Positions 6,678 to 16,823 are shown, counted from the first letter of the stretch. The stretch: DNA of 64,000 nucleotides from SIG710 sp045604985 (GCA_045604985.1 JAZUPD010000087.1:1-64000); one strand, 5' to 3'. The notes: a model not told the origin generated them from the sequence alone. A program made the numbers and translations.

Positions 6678-8330
6678 TTATTTGATCTCGATAACAGATT
6701 CATCCCACATATCGGGCGCATCATATCCAAGAAGATTTACCATTGTTGCAGCAACGCTTGAAAGCCCAAACTTACCCTCGTCTGCCTTAACGGTATATTT
6801 GTCAGAGCAGAAATTATCATAAATAATGCAAGGAACCTTATTGAGAGTGTGACTTGTCTTTGATTTATAAGTGCCATCCTTACCGGCTTTTGGCTGACCG
6901 GATTTCTTATCCATCTCATACATTTCGTCTGCATTACCGTGGTCAGCAGTGATGAGAGCCGCACCGTGAAGCTTGTCAACGACGGAGAGGATTCTTGCAA
7001 GCTGAAGATCATGAGCCTCCATGGAACAGATGGTTGCTTCAAGATTTCCCGTGTGACCAACCATATCACCATTGGGGAAATTGACACGCAGATACTTATA
7101 TTTTCCGCTTTCGAGACACTCGATGAGCTTGTCCGTGATCTCTGCACACTTCATCCAGGGTCTTTGCTCAAAGGGAACCACATCAGAGGGGATCTCAATA
7201 TAGGTCTCAAGCTCCTCAGAGAACTTTCCGCTCTTGTTTCCATTCCAGAAATAGGTAACATGACCGTATTTCTGTGTCTCGGAGATAGCAAGCTGAGAAA
7301 CTCCCGTATTTACGAGGAATTCTCCCATAGTATTTGTGATCTCGGGTGGTGAAACAAGATACTTGTGAGGAATATGAAGGTCTCCGTCATATTCAAGCAT
7401 ACCTGCATAAACAACTTTCGGAAAACGAACTCTGTCAAACTTGTCAAAGCTTTCGTCCTCAAATGCTTTGGATATCTCAATTGAGCGGTCACCGCGGAAA
7501 TTATAGAAGATAACACTGTCGCCATCCTCAATAGTACCAACAGGCTTGCCATCCTCTGCAATAACGAAAGGAGGAAGATCCTGGTCAATAACATGAAGCT
7601 CGTTGCGGTAGGTCTGAACAGCCTTTGCAGCACAGCAGAACTGTCTTCCCTCTCCGAGAACGTGAGTATGCCAGCCATGCTCAACCATGCTCCAGTCAGC
7701 CTCGTATCTGTCCATTGTGATCTTCATTCTTCCGCCTCCGCTTGCGATCTTGATATCAAAATCAGAAGCACGAAGCTCTGAAATAAAAGCTTCAAAGGGC
7801 TCGATATAATCAAGCGCACTGGTCTCGCCAACATCACGACCGTCAATAAGGATATGAATACGGACCTTGCCGACCTGCTCGCTCTTTGCCCTGATAAGCA
7901 TTGCTTTAAGATGGTCTATATGAGAATGAACATTTCCGTCCGAGAAAAGACCGATGAAATGAAGGGTAGAAGCATTGGTCTTAACATTTGAAACAAGCTC
8001 CTTCCATGTTTCGGAAGCGAACATCTTGCCGCTTTCGATGGACTGAGAAACGAGCTTTGCTCCCTGAGCAAATACCTGACCTGCACCAAGGGCATTATGA
8101 CCGACCTCGCTATTACCCATGTCGTCATCCGACGGCAGACCAACAGCAGTGCCGTGAGCCTTGAGAGTTACCATAGGATATTTAGCCATGAGAGAATCGA
8201 GAGTAGGTGTATAAGCCGTTGCAACAGCATTTGAAATTGTGTTCGGTGCAATTCCCACACCGTCCATAACGATCGTCAGCACAGGACCTTCAATGCCGCC
8301 AAAACGAGCATTCTTTTCGAGTTTGTTCAT
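6678..8330 (-). CDS. gpmI: 2,3-bisphosphoglycerate-independent phosphoglycerate mutase
   Basis: This 550-residue glycolytic enzyme interconverts 3- and 2-phosphoglycerate using two Mn ions and a phosphoserine intermediate. Seen are the metal-binding 'VMDGVG' (Asp23), the nucleophile Ser74 in MGNSEVGHN, 'HIDHLKAM', 'LIDGRDVGETSA', and the C-terminal metal sites 'FPNGDMVGHTGN' and 'TADHGNADEM'. The segment 'ASGGGRMKITMDRYEADW' and the length near 550 residues fit the variant known from plants and trypanosomatids. Most Firmicutes carry the ~510-residue form reading 'GRYYAMDRD'. The start has a GGAGG site nine bases away. It is a single-gene unit with its own promoter and terminator. Enolase, the next enzyme in the pathway, begins at the other end of the window. 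Confidence 0.96.
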   Translation of the reverse strand: MNKLEKNARFGGIEGPVLTIVMDGVGIAPNTISNAVATAYTPTLDSLMAKYPMVTLKAHGTAVGLPSDDDMGNSEVGHNALGAGQVFAQGAKLVSQSIESGKMFASETWKELVSNVKTNASTLHFIGLFSDGNVHSHIDHLKAMLIRAKSEQVGKVRIHILIDGRDVGETSALDYIEPFEAFISELRASDFDIKIASGGGRMKITMDRYEADWSMVEHGWHTHVLGEGRQFCCAAKAVQTYRNELHVIDQDLPPFVIAEDGKPVGTIEDGDSVIFYNFRGDRSIEISKAFEDESFDKFDRVRFPKVVYAGMLEYDGDLHIPHKYLVSPPEITNTMGEFLVNTGVSQLAISETQKYGHVTYFWNGNKSGKFSEELETYIEIPSDVVPFEQRPWMKCAEITDKLIECLESGKYKYLRVNFPNGDMVGHTGNLEATICSMEAHDLQLARILSVVDKLHGAALITADHGNADEMYEMDKKSGQPKAGKDGTYKSKTSHTLNKVPCIIYDNFCSDKYTVKADEGKFGLSSVAATMVNLLGYDAPDMWDESVIEIK

Positions 8331-8364
8331 TTTATAATTCCTCCAAATAATAATCTACCTATAT

Positions 8365-8392
8365 ATTTTACCACATATTTGATAATAATCAA
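8365..8392 (-). promoter_or_regulatory. promoter of gpmI
   Basis: On the minus strand TTGATT (8387-8392) and TAAAAT (8365-8370) are 16 bp apart, a moderate SigA match. The rest of the gap to rpoC holds an A/T-rich motif (8516-8533) and the rpoC terminator. Confidence 0.6.
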
Positions 8393-8565
8393 GTGGGTTT
8401 TGAAAAAATATGACAAAATTATAACACATTTTTAACGATAAATATCCAAATAAGATGGAGAAGATGAATTTATATATTAAAAATGCCGTGACAGCAAGAT
8501 TTTCTGTCGCTCAAAACAAATTATATTTACTGATCATTTCTTGAATCATCATATAAATATGAACA

Positions 8566-8608
8566 TTAAAAAACAAGCGGAGAAGCAGCCATCTGACCGC
8601 CTCTCCGC
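8566..8608 (-). terminator. terminator of rpoBC
   Basis: GCGGAGA (8577-8583) pairs with TCTCCGC (8602-8608), with additional GC pairs inside. A T-rich run follows on the minus strand (8566-8574). Confidence 0.85.
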
Positions 8609-8625
8609 AAATTGATTATTAACTA

Positions 8626-11600
8626 TTAAGCGATACTGTCGTCATCCAAAAAATCCATTCCGGTGTGTTCAACCTCGATCTCACGGTATTTATCCATACC
8701 TGTTCCCGCAGGAATAAGCTTACCGATAATGACGTTTTCCTTAAGGCCGACAAGATGGTCGATCTTGCCCTTGATAGCAGAATCTGTAAGAACCTTTGTT
8801 GTTTCCTGGAAGGATGAAGCGGAAAGGAAGGATTCTGTCTGAAGCGCAGCCTTTGTGATACCGAGAAGTTCTCTTGTACCCTCCGCAGGCTGGAGCGTAA
8901 CGCCCTCTGCTTTTGCTCTTTCCTCGAGAGTAAGATTTGCCTCCTCAAACTCACCGATATCAATAAGAGAACCAACAAGAAGGTCTGTATCGCCGGGATC
9001 GTCAACTCTGATCTTTCTCGTCATCTGACGGGCAATTATCTCAACGTGTTTATCGTTGATATCAACCGACTGTGAACGGTAAACGCTGTGAGTTTCACGG
9101 ATGATGTAATCATAGACCGCATCAAGCCCCTGAATCCTCTTAATATCAGCGGGACTCTTTGAGCCCTTTGTAAGTGCCTGACCGACAGTCACATGATCAC
9201 CGTCATTTATAGTTATAGCCCAACCATAAGGAATTGGATATTTAACAGACTCACCCGTTTCATCAGACTGAATTACGATCTCGTTCGTATGAGTGGACTC
9301 GCTGAGTCTTGTATGAGCAATACCGCTGACCTCTGCCATGATAGCGGCCTTCTTAGGTGTTCTTGCCTCAAAGAGCTCCTCAACTCGGGGAAGACCCTGA
9401 GTAATGTCGGATCCCGCAATACCACCTGAGTGGAAGGTTCTCATGGTAAGCTGTGTACCCGGCTCACCTATGGACTGAGCAGCAATAATACCAACAGACT
9501 CACCGACGCTTACCAATTTGCCCGAAGCAAGGTCTGAACCGTAGCAACGAGCGCAAACACCCTGCTTTGCATGACACTGGATAAGAGTTCTGATATATAC
9601 CTGCTCAATGCCGGCATCAATTATCTTTTTAACATCCTCATCATCCATCATAGTGTCATCCTCAACGAGGATCTCGCCTGTTTTGGGGTCAACAACAGGC
9701 CCCATTGTAAATCTACCCCAAAGTCTGTCGCGAAGAGGTTCAATAACGTTTCCTTCCTCATTGCAGATATCGCTTACCCAAGCACCCTTTGTTGTGTCAC
9801 ACTTGTCCTCTTTAACGATGACCTCCTGAGAAACGTCAACAAGGCGTCTTGTAAGGTAACCGGAGTCCGCAGTACGAAGTGCGGTATCGGAAAGCGATTT
9901 ACGGGAAGATTTCGCACCCATGAAGTACTCGAAGATCTTCATTCCCTCACGGAAGTTAGATCTGATCGGGATCTCCATCGTCTTACCTGTTGCCGAGAAC
10001 ATGAGTCCTCGCATACCTGCCAGCTGTCTCATCTGTGCCATAGAGCCGCGGGCACCGGAATCGCTCATGATCTTGATAGGATTATAGCGACTAAGGCTCT
10101 TCTGAAGCTCGCCTGTAACTGCATTTGTAGTATTATCCCAAATAGCGATAACGGACTTATATCTTTCCTCCTCGGAAAGCTCACCCATCATATAATGCTC
10201 GGAAATCTTCTCAACCTGCTTTTCTGCCTCTGCAAGAATATCCTTCTTTTCAGGTGGAACGGTCATATCGTAAACGGAAATTGAGAAAGCAGCTCTTGTG
10301 GAATACTTATAACCCATTTCCTTAATATGGTCAAGAACATCTGCAGTAACGGAGAAGCCATGATACTTGATACATCTGTCGATGATCTGACCAAGCTGCT
10401 TCTTACCGGTTACAAACATAATTTCAAGGTCGAACATATTCTCTTCGTTTCTCTCAACGAAGCCAAGATCCTGAGGAAGCGGACGGTTGAAGATAAGACG
10501 GCCGAGAGTTGCGTCGATGATCTTGGACTTCTTAACGCCGTCGATCTCTTTTTCCATTCTTATCTTGATCTTTGCATGAATACCGAGCTGTCCGTTTGCA
10601 TAAGCCATCATAGCCTCGTCAAAGTCACGGAAAACTCTTCCTTCACCGGGTTCGCCATCCTTTTCCATGGTCAGATAGTAAGAACCAAGGACCATATCCT
10701 GAGAAGGAACGGTAACAGCGCGTCCGTCACTGGGCTTAAGCAGATTGTTTGCGGAAAGCATAAGGAATCTCGCCTCCGCCTGAGCCTCTGCAGAAAGAGG
10801 AACGTGAACAGGCATCTGGTCACCGTCGAAGTCCGCATTGAACGCAGTACAAACGAGAGGATGAAGCTTGATAGCCCTACCGTCGACAAGAACGGGCTCG
10901 AATGCCTGAATAGAAAGTCTATGGAGTGTAGGCGCACGGTTAAGAAGCACCGGATGCTCCTTGATAACATTTTCGAGAGCATCCCAAACCTCGGGAAAAA
11001 CTCTGTCGATCTTTCTCTGTGCGTCTCTTACATTGGTAGCCTTTTGCATCTCAACAAGTCTCTTAACAACGAAAGGCTTGAAAAGCTCGAGAGCCATCTC
11101 ACGGGGAAGACCGCACTGATATATCTTAAGCTGAGGACCAACGACGATAACCGAACGTCCGGAATAATCAACGCGCTTACCGAGAAGGTTCTGACGGAAG
11201 CGTCCCTGCTTACCTCTGAGCATTTCGGAGAGAGACTTCAGCGGGCGGTTGCTGGGACCCGTTACAGGCTTTCCGCGGCGACCGTTGTCGATAAGTGCAT
11301 CAACAGCCTCCTGAAGCATTCTCTTTTCATTACGAATAACGATTTCGGGAGTTCTGATCTCCTGAAGTTTTTTAAGACGGTTATTTCTTGCAATAACTCT
11401 GCGGTAAAGCTCGTTAATATCGGAAGAAGCAAAGCGACCGCCATCAAGCTGAACCATAGGACGGATCTCCGGAGGGATAACGGGAAGAACGTCAAGTATC
11501 ATCCAATCAACATTGTTGCCGGACTTTCTAAATGACTCAACCACCTCAAGACGCTTAATTATTCTCGTCTTTTTCTGACCACTTGCAGTCTGAAGCTCCG

Positions 11601-12177
11601 CACGAAGTTCTTTCGACAGAGCAACGATATCCACCTGGCGGAGAAGCTCACGGATCGCTTCTGCGCCCATTCCGACACGGAATTCATCACCGTAAAGCTC
11701 ATAATACTCATTAAACTGTCTTTCGCTGAGAACCATACCCTTCTGGAGAGGAGTAAGTCCCGGATCAAGAACAACATTTTCTGCAAAATATAGAACCTGC
11801 TCAAGCTGCTTTGGAGACATATCGAGTACGAGAGCCATGCGGGAAGGTATTGCCTTGAAATACCAGATATGGGAAACGGGAGCTGCAAGCTCTATATGAC
11901 CCATTCTTTCGCGACGAACCTTTTTTGTTGTTACATCAACACCGCATTTTTCGCACCTAACTATCTCTTTATTGTGGGAATTTTTATACTTTCCGCACAT
12001 ACAAGCGCCATCCTTTGTAGGACCGAAGATACGCTCGCAGAAAAGACCGCCAATTTCAGCTTTAAGAGTTCTGTAGTTAATCGTTTCAGGCTTAGTTACC
12101 TCACCATAAGACCATTCACGGATCATATCGGGGGAAGCAAGACTGATTTTTATAGAAGCAAACTCATTATGTTCCAT
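8626..12177 (-). CDS. rpoC: RNA polymerase beta' subunit
   Basis: The largest RNA polymerase subunit (about 1183 residues from this start) forms the catalytic centre with RpoB. Seen in order: the N-terminal zinc site (CMCGKY ... CEKCGV), the Mg-binding NADFDGDQM, the bridge-helix/trigger-loop region with 'GEPGTQLTMRTFHSGG', and the second zinc-ribbon cysteines ending 'CARCYGSD'. The ATG at 12177 gives MEHNEFASIKISLASP, which matches where RpoC proteins of Clostridia begin. An in-frame TTG at 12246 would add 23 residues, with no family counterpart. The long lineage-specific insertions of Gram-negative RpoC are absent. It is encoded 123 bp after rpoB and shares its transcript. Confidence 0.97.
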   Translation of the reverse strand: MEHNEFASIKISLASPDMIREWSYGEVTKPETINYRTLKAEIGGLFCERIFGPTKDGACMCGKYKNSHNKEIVRCEKCGVDVTTKKVRRERMGHIELAAPVSHIWYFKAIPSRMALVLDMSPKQLEQVLYFAENVVLDPGLTPLQKGMVLSERQFNEYYELYGDEFRVGMGAEAIRELLRQVDIVALSKELRAELQTASGQKKTRIIKRLEVVESFRKSGNNVDWMILDVLPVIPPEIRPMVQLDGGRFASSDINELYRRVIARNNRLKKLQEIRTPEIVIRNEKRMLQEAVDALIDNGRRGKPVTGPSNRPLKSLSEMLRGKQGRFRQNLLGKRVDYSGRSVIVVGPQLKIYQCGLPREMALELFKPFVVKRLVEMQKATNVRDAQRKIDRVFPEVWDALENVIKEHPVLLNRAPTLHRLSIQAFEPVLVDGRAIKLHPLVCTAFNADFDGDQMPVHVPLSAEAQAEARFLMLSANNLLKPSDGRAVTVPSQDMVLGSYYLTMEKDGEPGEGRVFRDFDEAMMAYANGQLGIHAKIKIRMEKEIDGVKKSKIIDATLGRLIFNRPLPQDLGFVERNEENMFDLEIMFVTGKKQLGQIIDRCIKYHGFSVTADVLDHIKEMGYKYSTRAAFSISVYDMTVPPEKKDILAEAEKQVEKISEHYMMGELSEEERYKSVIAIWDNTTNAVTGELQKSLSRYNPIKIMSDSGARGSMAQMRQLAGMRGLMFSATGKTMEIPIRSNFREGMKIFEYFMGAKSSRKSLSDTALRTADSGYLTRRLVDVSQEVIVKEDKCDTTKGAWVSDICNEEGNVIEPLRDRLWGRFTMGPVVDPKTGEILVEDDTMMDDEDVKKIIDAGIEQVYIRTLIQCHAKQGVCARCYGSDLASGKLVSVGESVGIIAAQSIGEPGTQLTMRTFHSGGIAGSDITQGLPRVEELFEARTPKKAAIMAEVSGIAHTRLSESTHTNEIVIQSDETGESVKYPIPYGWAITINDGDHVTVGQALTKGSKSPADIKRIQGLDAVYDYIIRETHSVYRSQSVDINDKHVEIIARQMTRKIRVDDPGDTDLLVGSLIDIGEFEEANLTLEERAKAEGVTLQPAEGTRELLGITKAALQTESFLSASSFQETTKVLTDSAIKGKIDHLVGLKENVIIGKLIPAGTGMDKYREIEVEHTGMDFLDDDSIA

Positions 12178-12300
12178 ATATTTATATAACCTCATCCGTG
12201 CAAAATCACGGAAACTCCTCTTTTCAATGAATTTTTCGGCATCCAATAATGCTGGATGTCAAAGATTCGGTATCTGACCGAATTTTAAAGATGATTTTTA

Positions 12301-15300
12301 TCAGAAATTTTCTTCAAAATCAACATCCTCATCAATTACATCAATTCCAAAGCTCTCGTCTGTATAAACTTCTTCTTCGGGATCAATCTCATCGCCATTT
12401 TCATCGGTCACGGTAAAGGAATCGTAAATATCCTTGGTTTCAACATTGCCTTCAAAGTCAGAATCCTCATACCTTACGTCCCTGTTTCTCTTATAAGGAA
12501 TGGGGGCGTCCTCATTACAGAGAGTTGACAGCTGGATCTCCTCGCCGTTCTTATCGAGTACGCGAACATCAAGTGCAAGAGACTGAAGCTCCTTAACCAG
12601 AACCTTGAAGGACTCGGGAACTCCGGGAGTAGGAATATTCTGACCTTTGATGATCGCTTCATAAGCCTTGCGACGACCCGTAATATCGTCACTCTTAACA
12701 GTAAGAATCTCCTGAAGAGTGTAAGCCGCACCGTAAGCCTCAAGCGCCCAAACTTCCATTTCTCCGAAACGCTGTCCGCCGAACTGAGCTTTACCCCCCA
12801 GCGGCTGCTGTGTTACGAGAGCGTATGGACCGTTGGAACGAGCATGGATCTTATCATCAACAAGGTGATGGAGCTTGAGGTAATACATGATACCGACTGT
12901 AACGGGGTTATCGAAGGGCTCACCTGTACGGCCATCGTAAACGATACGCTTACCGTCGATAACACGAAGCAGTCCTGCCTCGTAAAGCTCCTTCCATTCC
13001 TCTGTTTCGCTTGTAACAGACTCGTCAAGTCTCTGGAGGTCCTGCTTGCCCTCTTCGGTTGTAACAACCTTGAAGATAGCCTTGCCATCAACATTCTCAC
13101 CGGGGAGAATTTCACGGCAATAGCCTGCCATATGGAGACATTCGATAATATCCTTCTCATTTGCACCATCAAATACGGGCGTCATGATCTTCCAGCCGAG
13201 CTTTCTTGCGGCAATACCAAGATGCACCTCAAGAACCTGACCGATATTCATTCGGGAAGGAACGCCCAGAGGATTAAGAACGATATCAAGAGATGTTCCG
13301 TCAGGAAGGAAAGGCATATCCTCAGGCGGAAGGATTCTCGAAACGACACCTTTATTACCGTGGCGACCCGCCATTTTATCTCCGACGGAGATCTTTCTCT
13401 TCTGTGCAAGATAAACACGAACCACCTTATTAACGCCCGTGGGGAGCTCATCGCCGTCTTCTCTGGAGAACACCTTAACATCAACTACAATACCGGATTC
13501 ACCGTGAGGAACACGGAGAGAGGTATCTCTAACTTCCCTTGCCTTCTCACCAAAGATTGCTCGAAGCAGTCTTTCTTCGGCAGTAAGCTCAGTTTCACCC
13601 TTGGGAGTGATCTTACCCACAAGGATATCGCCTGCGCGAACCTCGGTACCCTTCTTGATGATACCATCCGCATTAAGATCCTTGAGCGCATCATCACCCA
13701 CATTGGGAATCTCTCTTGTGATCTCCTCCGGACCCAGCTTTGTATCTCTGGATTCGTGAGAATATTCTTCAATATGAAGCGATGTATAAACATCATCTCG
13801 AACAAGACGCTCGTTAAGAAGAACGGCATCCTCGTAGTTGTAGCCTTCCCACGTCATAAATCCGATAAGGGCATTCTTTCCAAGAGAAACCTCACCGTTT
13901 GAGGTAGCAGGACCGTCAGCAATTACCTGACCTTCCGCTATCTCTTCGCCTCTCTCAACGATAGGCTTCTGATTTATACAAGTACCTTGGTTCGTTCTCT
14001 TGAACTTGATAAGTCTGTACTTATCTTTTGTACCCTCATTGTTTCTGATAACGATCTCGTCTGCATCAACGCTTTCAACAACTCCCGCATTCTTTGCAAG
14101 AACAACGACACCTGAATCGCAAGCCGCCTGATATTCCATACCAGTTCCGACAATGGGTGACTCGGTAAGCATAAGCGGAACTGCCTGCTTCTGCATGTTT
14201 GAACCCATGAGCGCACGGGTATTATCGTCATTCTCGAGGAAGGGAATGCTTGCGGTAGCAACGGAAACGACCATCTTAGGCGAAACGTCGATAAGATCGA
14301 CCTTGCTCGCCTCGATCTCGATAAAATCTGCCTTGTCTCGGGCGGTAACCTTCTTGTTTACGAACTTTCCGTTCTCATCAATAGGCTCGTTTGCCTGAGC
14401 GATGAGGTATTTATCCTCAACATCGGCAGTCATATAGATAACTTCATCTGTAACATAGCTCTCGATCTCGCCGTTTTCGCCCTCAATATGCTTAACAACA
14501 CGGTAAGGAGCCTCGATAAAGCCATAATCGCTTATGGGGGCATACGTGGAAAGATAGGAGATGAGACCGATGTTAGGACCTTCAGGGGTCTCGATGGGAC
14601 ACATTCTACCGTAGTGTGTATAATGAACGTCACGAACGTCAAAGGAAGCACGGTCACGGGACAGACCGCCGGGGCCAAGTGCGGAAAGACGCCTCTTATG
14701 GGTAAGCTCTGCCAGCGGGTTTGTCTGATCCATAAACTGAGAGAGCTGAGAAGAACCGAAGAATTCACGAATAGCGGTTGCAACGGGTCTGATATTGATA
14801 AGAGCTTGTGGCGTGAGCTTCTCATTATCTTGAGTCGTCATTCTCTCTTTAATTATCTTATCCATTCTCGTAAAGCCGATTCGCATCTGGTTCTGGAGCT
14901 GCTCGCCAACAGAACGGATACGGCGGTTTCCAAGGTGGTCGATATCGTCATAAACGCCAACATCATGAGAAAGACCGAGGAGATAGTTGATAGTTGCAAA
15001 GATATCGTCCTTTGTGATATGCTTAGGACAAAGCTCTGCTATTCTGCGGCGGCAGGTATCCTTAATTGCGTCAACATCGCCTCCGCATTCCTCCATGATC
15101 TCAAGAAGAATGTTTGTTCTTACTCTCTCCTTGATTCCGCAATCACGGAGATCAAAGCCGAGAAGGCTCTCGGGATAAATCGTATTATTACCAAATACCT
15201 TGACGATGGTTCCGTCGTCAAGCTCTATCTTGCAGGCATTGATTGCATTGTTTTCAACATTTGCTGCCTTTTCAGCATCCATTATCTCGCCTGCCTCGTA

Positions 15301-16257
15301 GACCACCTCACCCGTAAGGGGATTGATGACAGCCTCTGCAAGCTTATGACCACGGATTCTCGCCGCCACAGACATCTTCTTGTCAAACTTATAGCGGCCC
15401 ACGGGAGCGATATCATATCTCTTAGGATCAAAGAAATAGTTACCCAGAAGCGTCTGAGCACTTTCAACCAGCGGAGGCTCACCGGGACGGAGCTTCTTAT
15501 AGATTTCCTTCAGTGCCTCGATGCCGGGAGTTGTTCTGTTACGAAGTGCAAGCTCCTCGGATTCGTCTTTTTCAAAAGTAACGACGAGCTTTTCTTCTTC
15601 ACCGAACATCTCGTAAATATCCGCCTGGCTCATTTCGCCCTCACCATTCGGTCCAACGCTGAGAGCGCGGATGAACATAGTAACGGGGAGCTTACGGTTC
15701 TTATCTATACGAACGTAGAAAACGCCGTTGATATCAGTTTCATATTCAAGCCAAGCACCACGGTAAGGAATGACCTGAGCGGTATAAGTTCTCTTACCCG
15801 ACTTGTCTATGTCAGAAGCATAGTACATACCGGGGGAACGAACGATCTGCGAAACGATAACACGCTCTGCGCCATTGATAACGAATGTACCGTTATCCGT
15901 CATGAGCGGGAAATCGCCCATATAAATATCCGTCTGCTTGATTTCGCCCGTATGCTTGTTTGTGAGACGAACGTTTACACGGAGGGGCGCTGCGTAGTTA
16001 GCGTCTCTCTCCTTGCATTCCTCAACGGAATATTTTGGGGTGGGGTCGATGGTGTACGACAGAAAATCAATCTGGAGATTTCCCGAATAGTCCGTTATAG
16101 GGGAAACGTCCTGAAGCACCTCGCCGAGACCTTCCTCAAGGAACCACTTGTAGGATTTGGTCTGGATCTCGAGAAGATTCGGGAGCTCCAAAGTTGTGCG
16201 AGCCTTAGAAAAGCTCATTCTGACATTTTTTCCAAGTCGTTGTTCTTTAATAACCAT
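12301..16257 (-). CDS. rpoB: RNA polymerase beta subunit
   Basis: The 1318-residue catalytic subunit pairs with RpoC. The rifampicin pocket reads FGSSQLSQFMDQTNPLAE, then 'LTHKRRLSALGPGGL'. All the classic contact residues (Gln, Asp, His, Arg, Ser) are wild type, so no resistance mutation is present. Other signatures are 'RMCPIETPEGPNIGLI', 'GYNYEDAVLLNERLV', 'KMAGRHGNKGVVS' and the acidic C-terminal tail (DEEDVDFEENF-like) common in Firmicutes. The start is an ATG with AAGGAG ten bases upstream. It is not preceded by rplK-A-J-L as in most Firmicutes; instead a strong promoter sits 166 bp upstream and the unit is just rpoB-rpoC. Confidence 0.98.
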   Translation of the reverse strand: MVIKEQRLGKNVRMSFSKARTTLELPNLLEIQTKSYKWFLEEGLGEVLQDVSPITDYSGNLQIDFLSYTIDPTPKYSVEECKERDANYAAPLRVNVRLTNKHTGEIKQTDIYMGDFPLMTDNGTFVINGAERVIVSQIVRSPGMYYASDIDKSGKRTYTAQVIPYRGAWLEYETDINGVFYVRIDKNRKLPVTMFIRALSVGPNGEGEMSQADIYEMFGEEEKLVVTFEKDESEELALRNRTTPGIEALKEIYKKLRPGEPPLVESAQTLLGNYFFDPKRYDIAPVGRYKFDKKMSVAARIRGHKLAEAVINPLTGEVVYEAGEIMDAEKAANVENNAINACKIELDDGTIVKVFGNNTIYPESLLGFDLRDCGIKERVRTNILLEIMEECGGDVDAIKDTCRRRIAELCPKHITKDDIFATINYLLGLSHDVGVYDDIDHLGNRRIRSVGEQLQNQMRIGFTRMDKIIKERMTTQDNEKLTPQALINIRPVATAIREFFGSSQLSQFMDQTNPLAELTHKRRLSALGPGGLSRDRASFDVRDVHYTHYGRMCPIETPEGPNIGLISYLSTYAPISDYGFIEAPYRVVKHIEGENGEIESYVTDEVIYMTADVEDKYLIAQANEPIDENGKFVNKKVTARDKADFIEIEASKVDLIDVSPKMVVSVATASIPFLENDDNTRALMGSNMQKQAVPLMLTESPIVGTGMEYQAACDSGVVVLAKNAGVVESVDADEIVIRNNEGTKDKYRLIKFKRTNQGTCINQKPIVERGEEIAEGQVIADGPATSNGEVSLGKNALIGFMTWEGYNYEDAVLLNERLVRDDVYTSLHIEEYSHESRDTKLGPEEITREIPNVGDDALKDLNADGIIKKGTEVRAGDILVGKITPKGETELTAEERLLRAIFGEKAREVRDTSLRVPHGESGIVVDVKVFSREDGDELPTGVNKVVRVYLAQKRKISVGDKMAGRHGNKGVVSRILPPEDMPFLPDGTSLDIVLNPLGVPSRMNIGQVLEVHLGIAARKLGWKIMTPVFDGANEKDIIECLHMAGYCREILPGENVDGKAIFKVVTTEEGKQDLQRLDESVTSETEEWKELYEAGLLRVIDGKRIVYDGRTGEPFDNPVTVGIMYYLKLHHLVDDKIHARSNGPYALVTQQPLGGKAQFGGQRFGEMEVWALEAYGAAYTLQEILTVKSDDITGRRKAYEAIIKGQNIPTPGVPESFKVLVKELQSLALDVRVLDKNGEEIQLSTLCNEDAPIPYKRNRDVRYEDSDFEGNVETKDIYDSFTVTDENGDEIDPEEEVYTDESFGIDVIDEDVDFEENF

Positions 16258-16422
16258 GAAAAAGCACTCCTTTTTGAATTCTTGCCTTGATTATGTTAAA
16301 AAACGCTTGTCCGTCGCAACGGACATAAGAAAAGTGGTATTTTTGGATGTAAATTTTATGGCATTTTTTGCCTCAAAAAACCAAAAATGGGCATTTTAGA
16401 GCAATTATAATCATAGGATAAA

Positions 16423-16451
16423 ATTATACCATATTTTGCACCCTATGTCAA
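16423..16451 (-). promoter_or_regulatory. strong SigA promoter of rpoBC
   Basis: On the minus strand TTGACA (16446-16451) and TATAAT (16423-16428) are exactly 17 bp apart. The leader to the rpoB start is about 160 nt. Confidence 0.9.
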
Positions 16452-16645
16452 GGGATTTTATAAGTATTTTTTGCACAAAATAAACGAAAATCATCGTGCG
16501 TTTTAGGTGATAATAACGATTTTGCGAAATCCTGTAACTTTTGTGACGATATTTTGTAACTTTATTGTAAATTTAACAGCAACAAGCAGCTTGTTGACTT
16601 TGAATGTTACTTATATGCCGTTAAATTGTAATTTGTTGAGCTGTT

Positions 16646-16747
16646 TACCTTACCCTTGGGGGAAGTCGACGGATGATGTGTCACTATAAATAAGTTTTTT
16701 ACACCTCATCCCTCGCTCTGCGTGAGCTTACCTGCGGGGGAAAGCCC
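16646..16747. repeat. inverted pair of 'CACCTCATCCGTC'-type intergenic repeats
   Basis: The left copy (16646-16680, reading outward on the minus strand CACATCATCCGTCGAC then TTCCCCCAAGGGTAAGG) faces the right copy (16701-16747, ACACCTCATCCCTCG then a GC-rich stretch ending GGGGGAAAGCC). They flank a 20-bp A/T-rich centre. Both share the order CATCC, variable hairpin, CCCC/GGGG, GAAG. This resembles short non-coding repeats I recall as abundant in gut Clostridia genomes. The family name is not established here. Confidence 0.5.
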
Positions 16748-16761
16748 AAACGTCGCCCTTC

Positions 16762-16787
16762 AACTCCCCGACAAATTTCCATTTATC
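16762..16787. repeat. 26-bp dispersed motif, copy A
   Basis: It reads AACTCCCCGACAAATTTCC then ATTTATC and matches 23 of 26 bases at 24398-24423. It lies beside the inverted repeats and 42 bp from a terminator hairpin. Confidence 0.5.
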
Positions 16788-16823
16788 ACCAGAATACATT
16801 TTTTAGCACCAGACAAAACCAAT

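Noticed and set aside
10327..11535. 402-codon plus-strand frame opposite rpoC
   Set aside because: Antisense shadow of a highly conserved gene, with no ribosome site or recognisable motif.
12178..12246. 23-residue N-terminal extension of RpoC from a TTG
   Set aside because: RpoC proteins of Clostridia begin where the ATG at 12177 does; the extension has no counterpart.
14488..16290. 600-codon open frame on the plus strand opposite rpoB
   Set aside because: It lies wholly antisense to rpoB, whose protein is unmistakable. The translation has no family pattern and arises from codon bias of the real gene.
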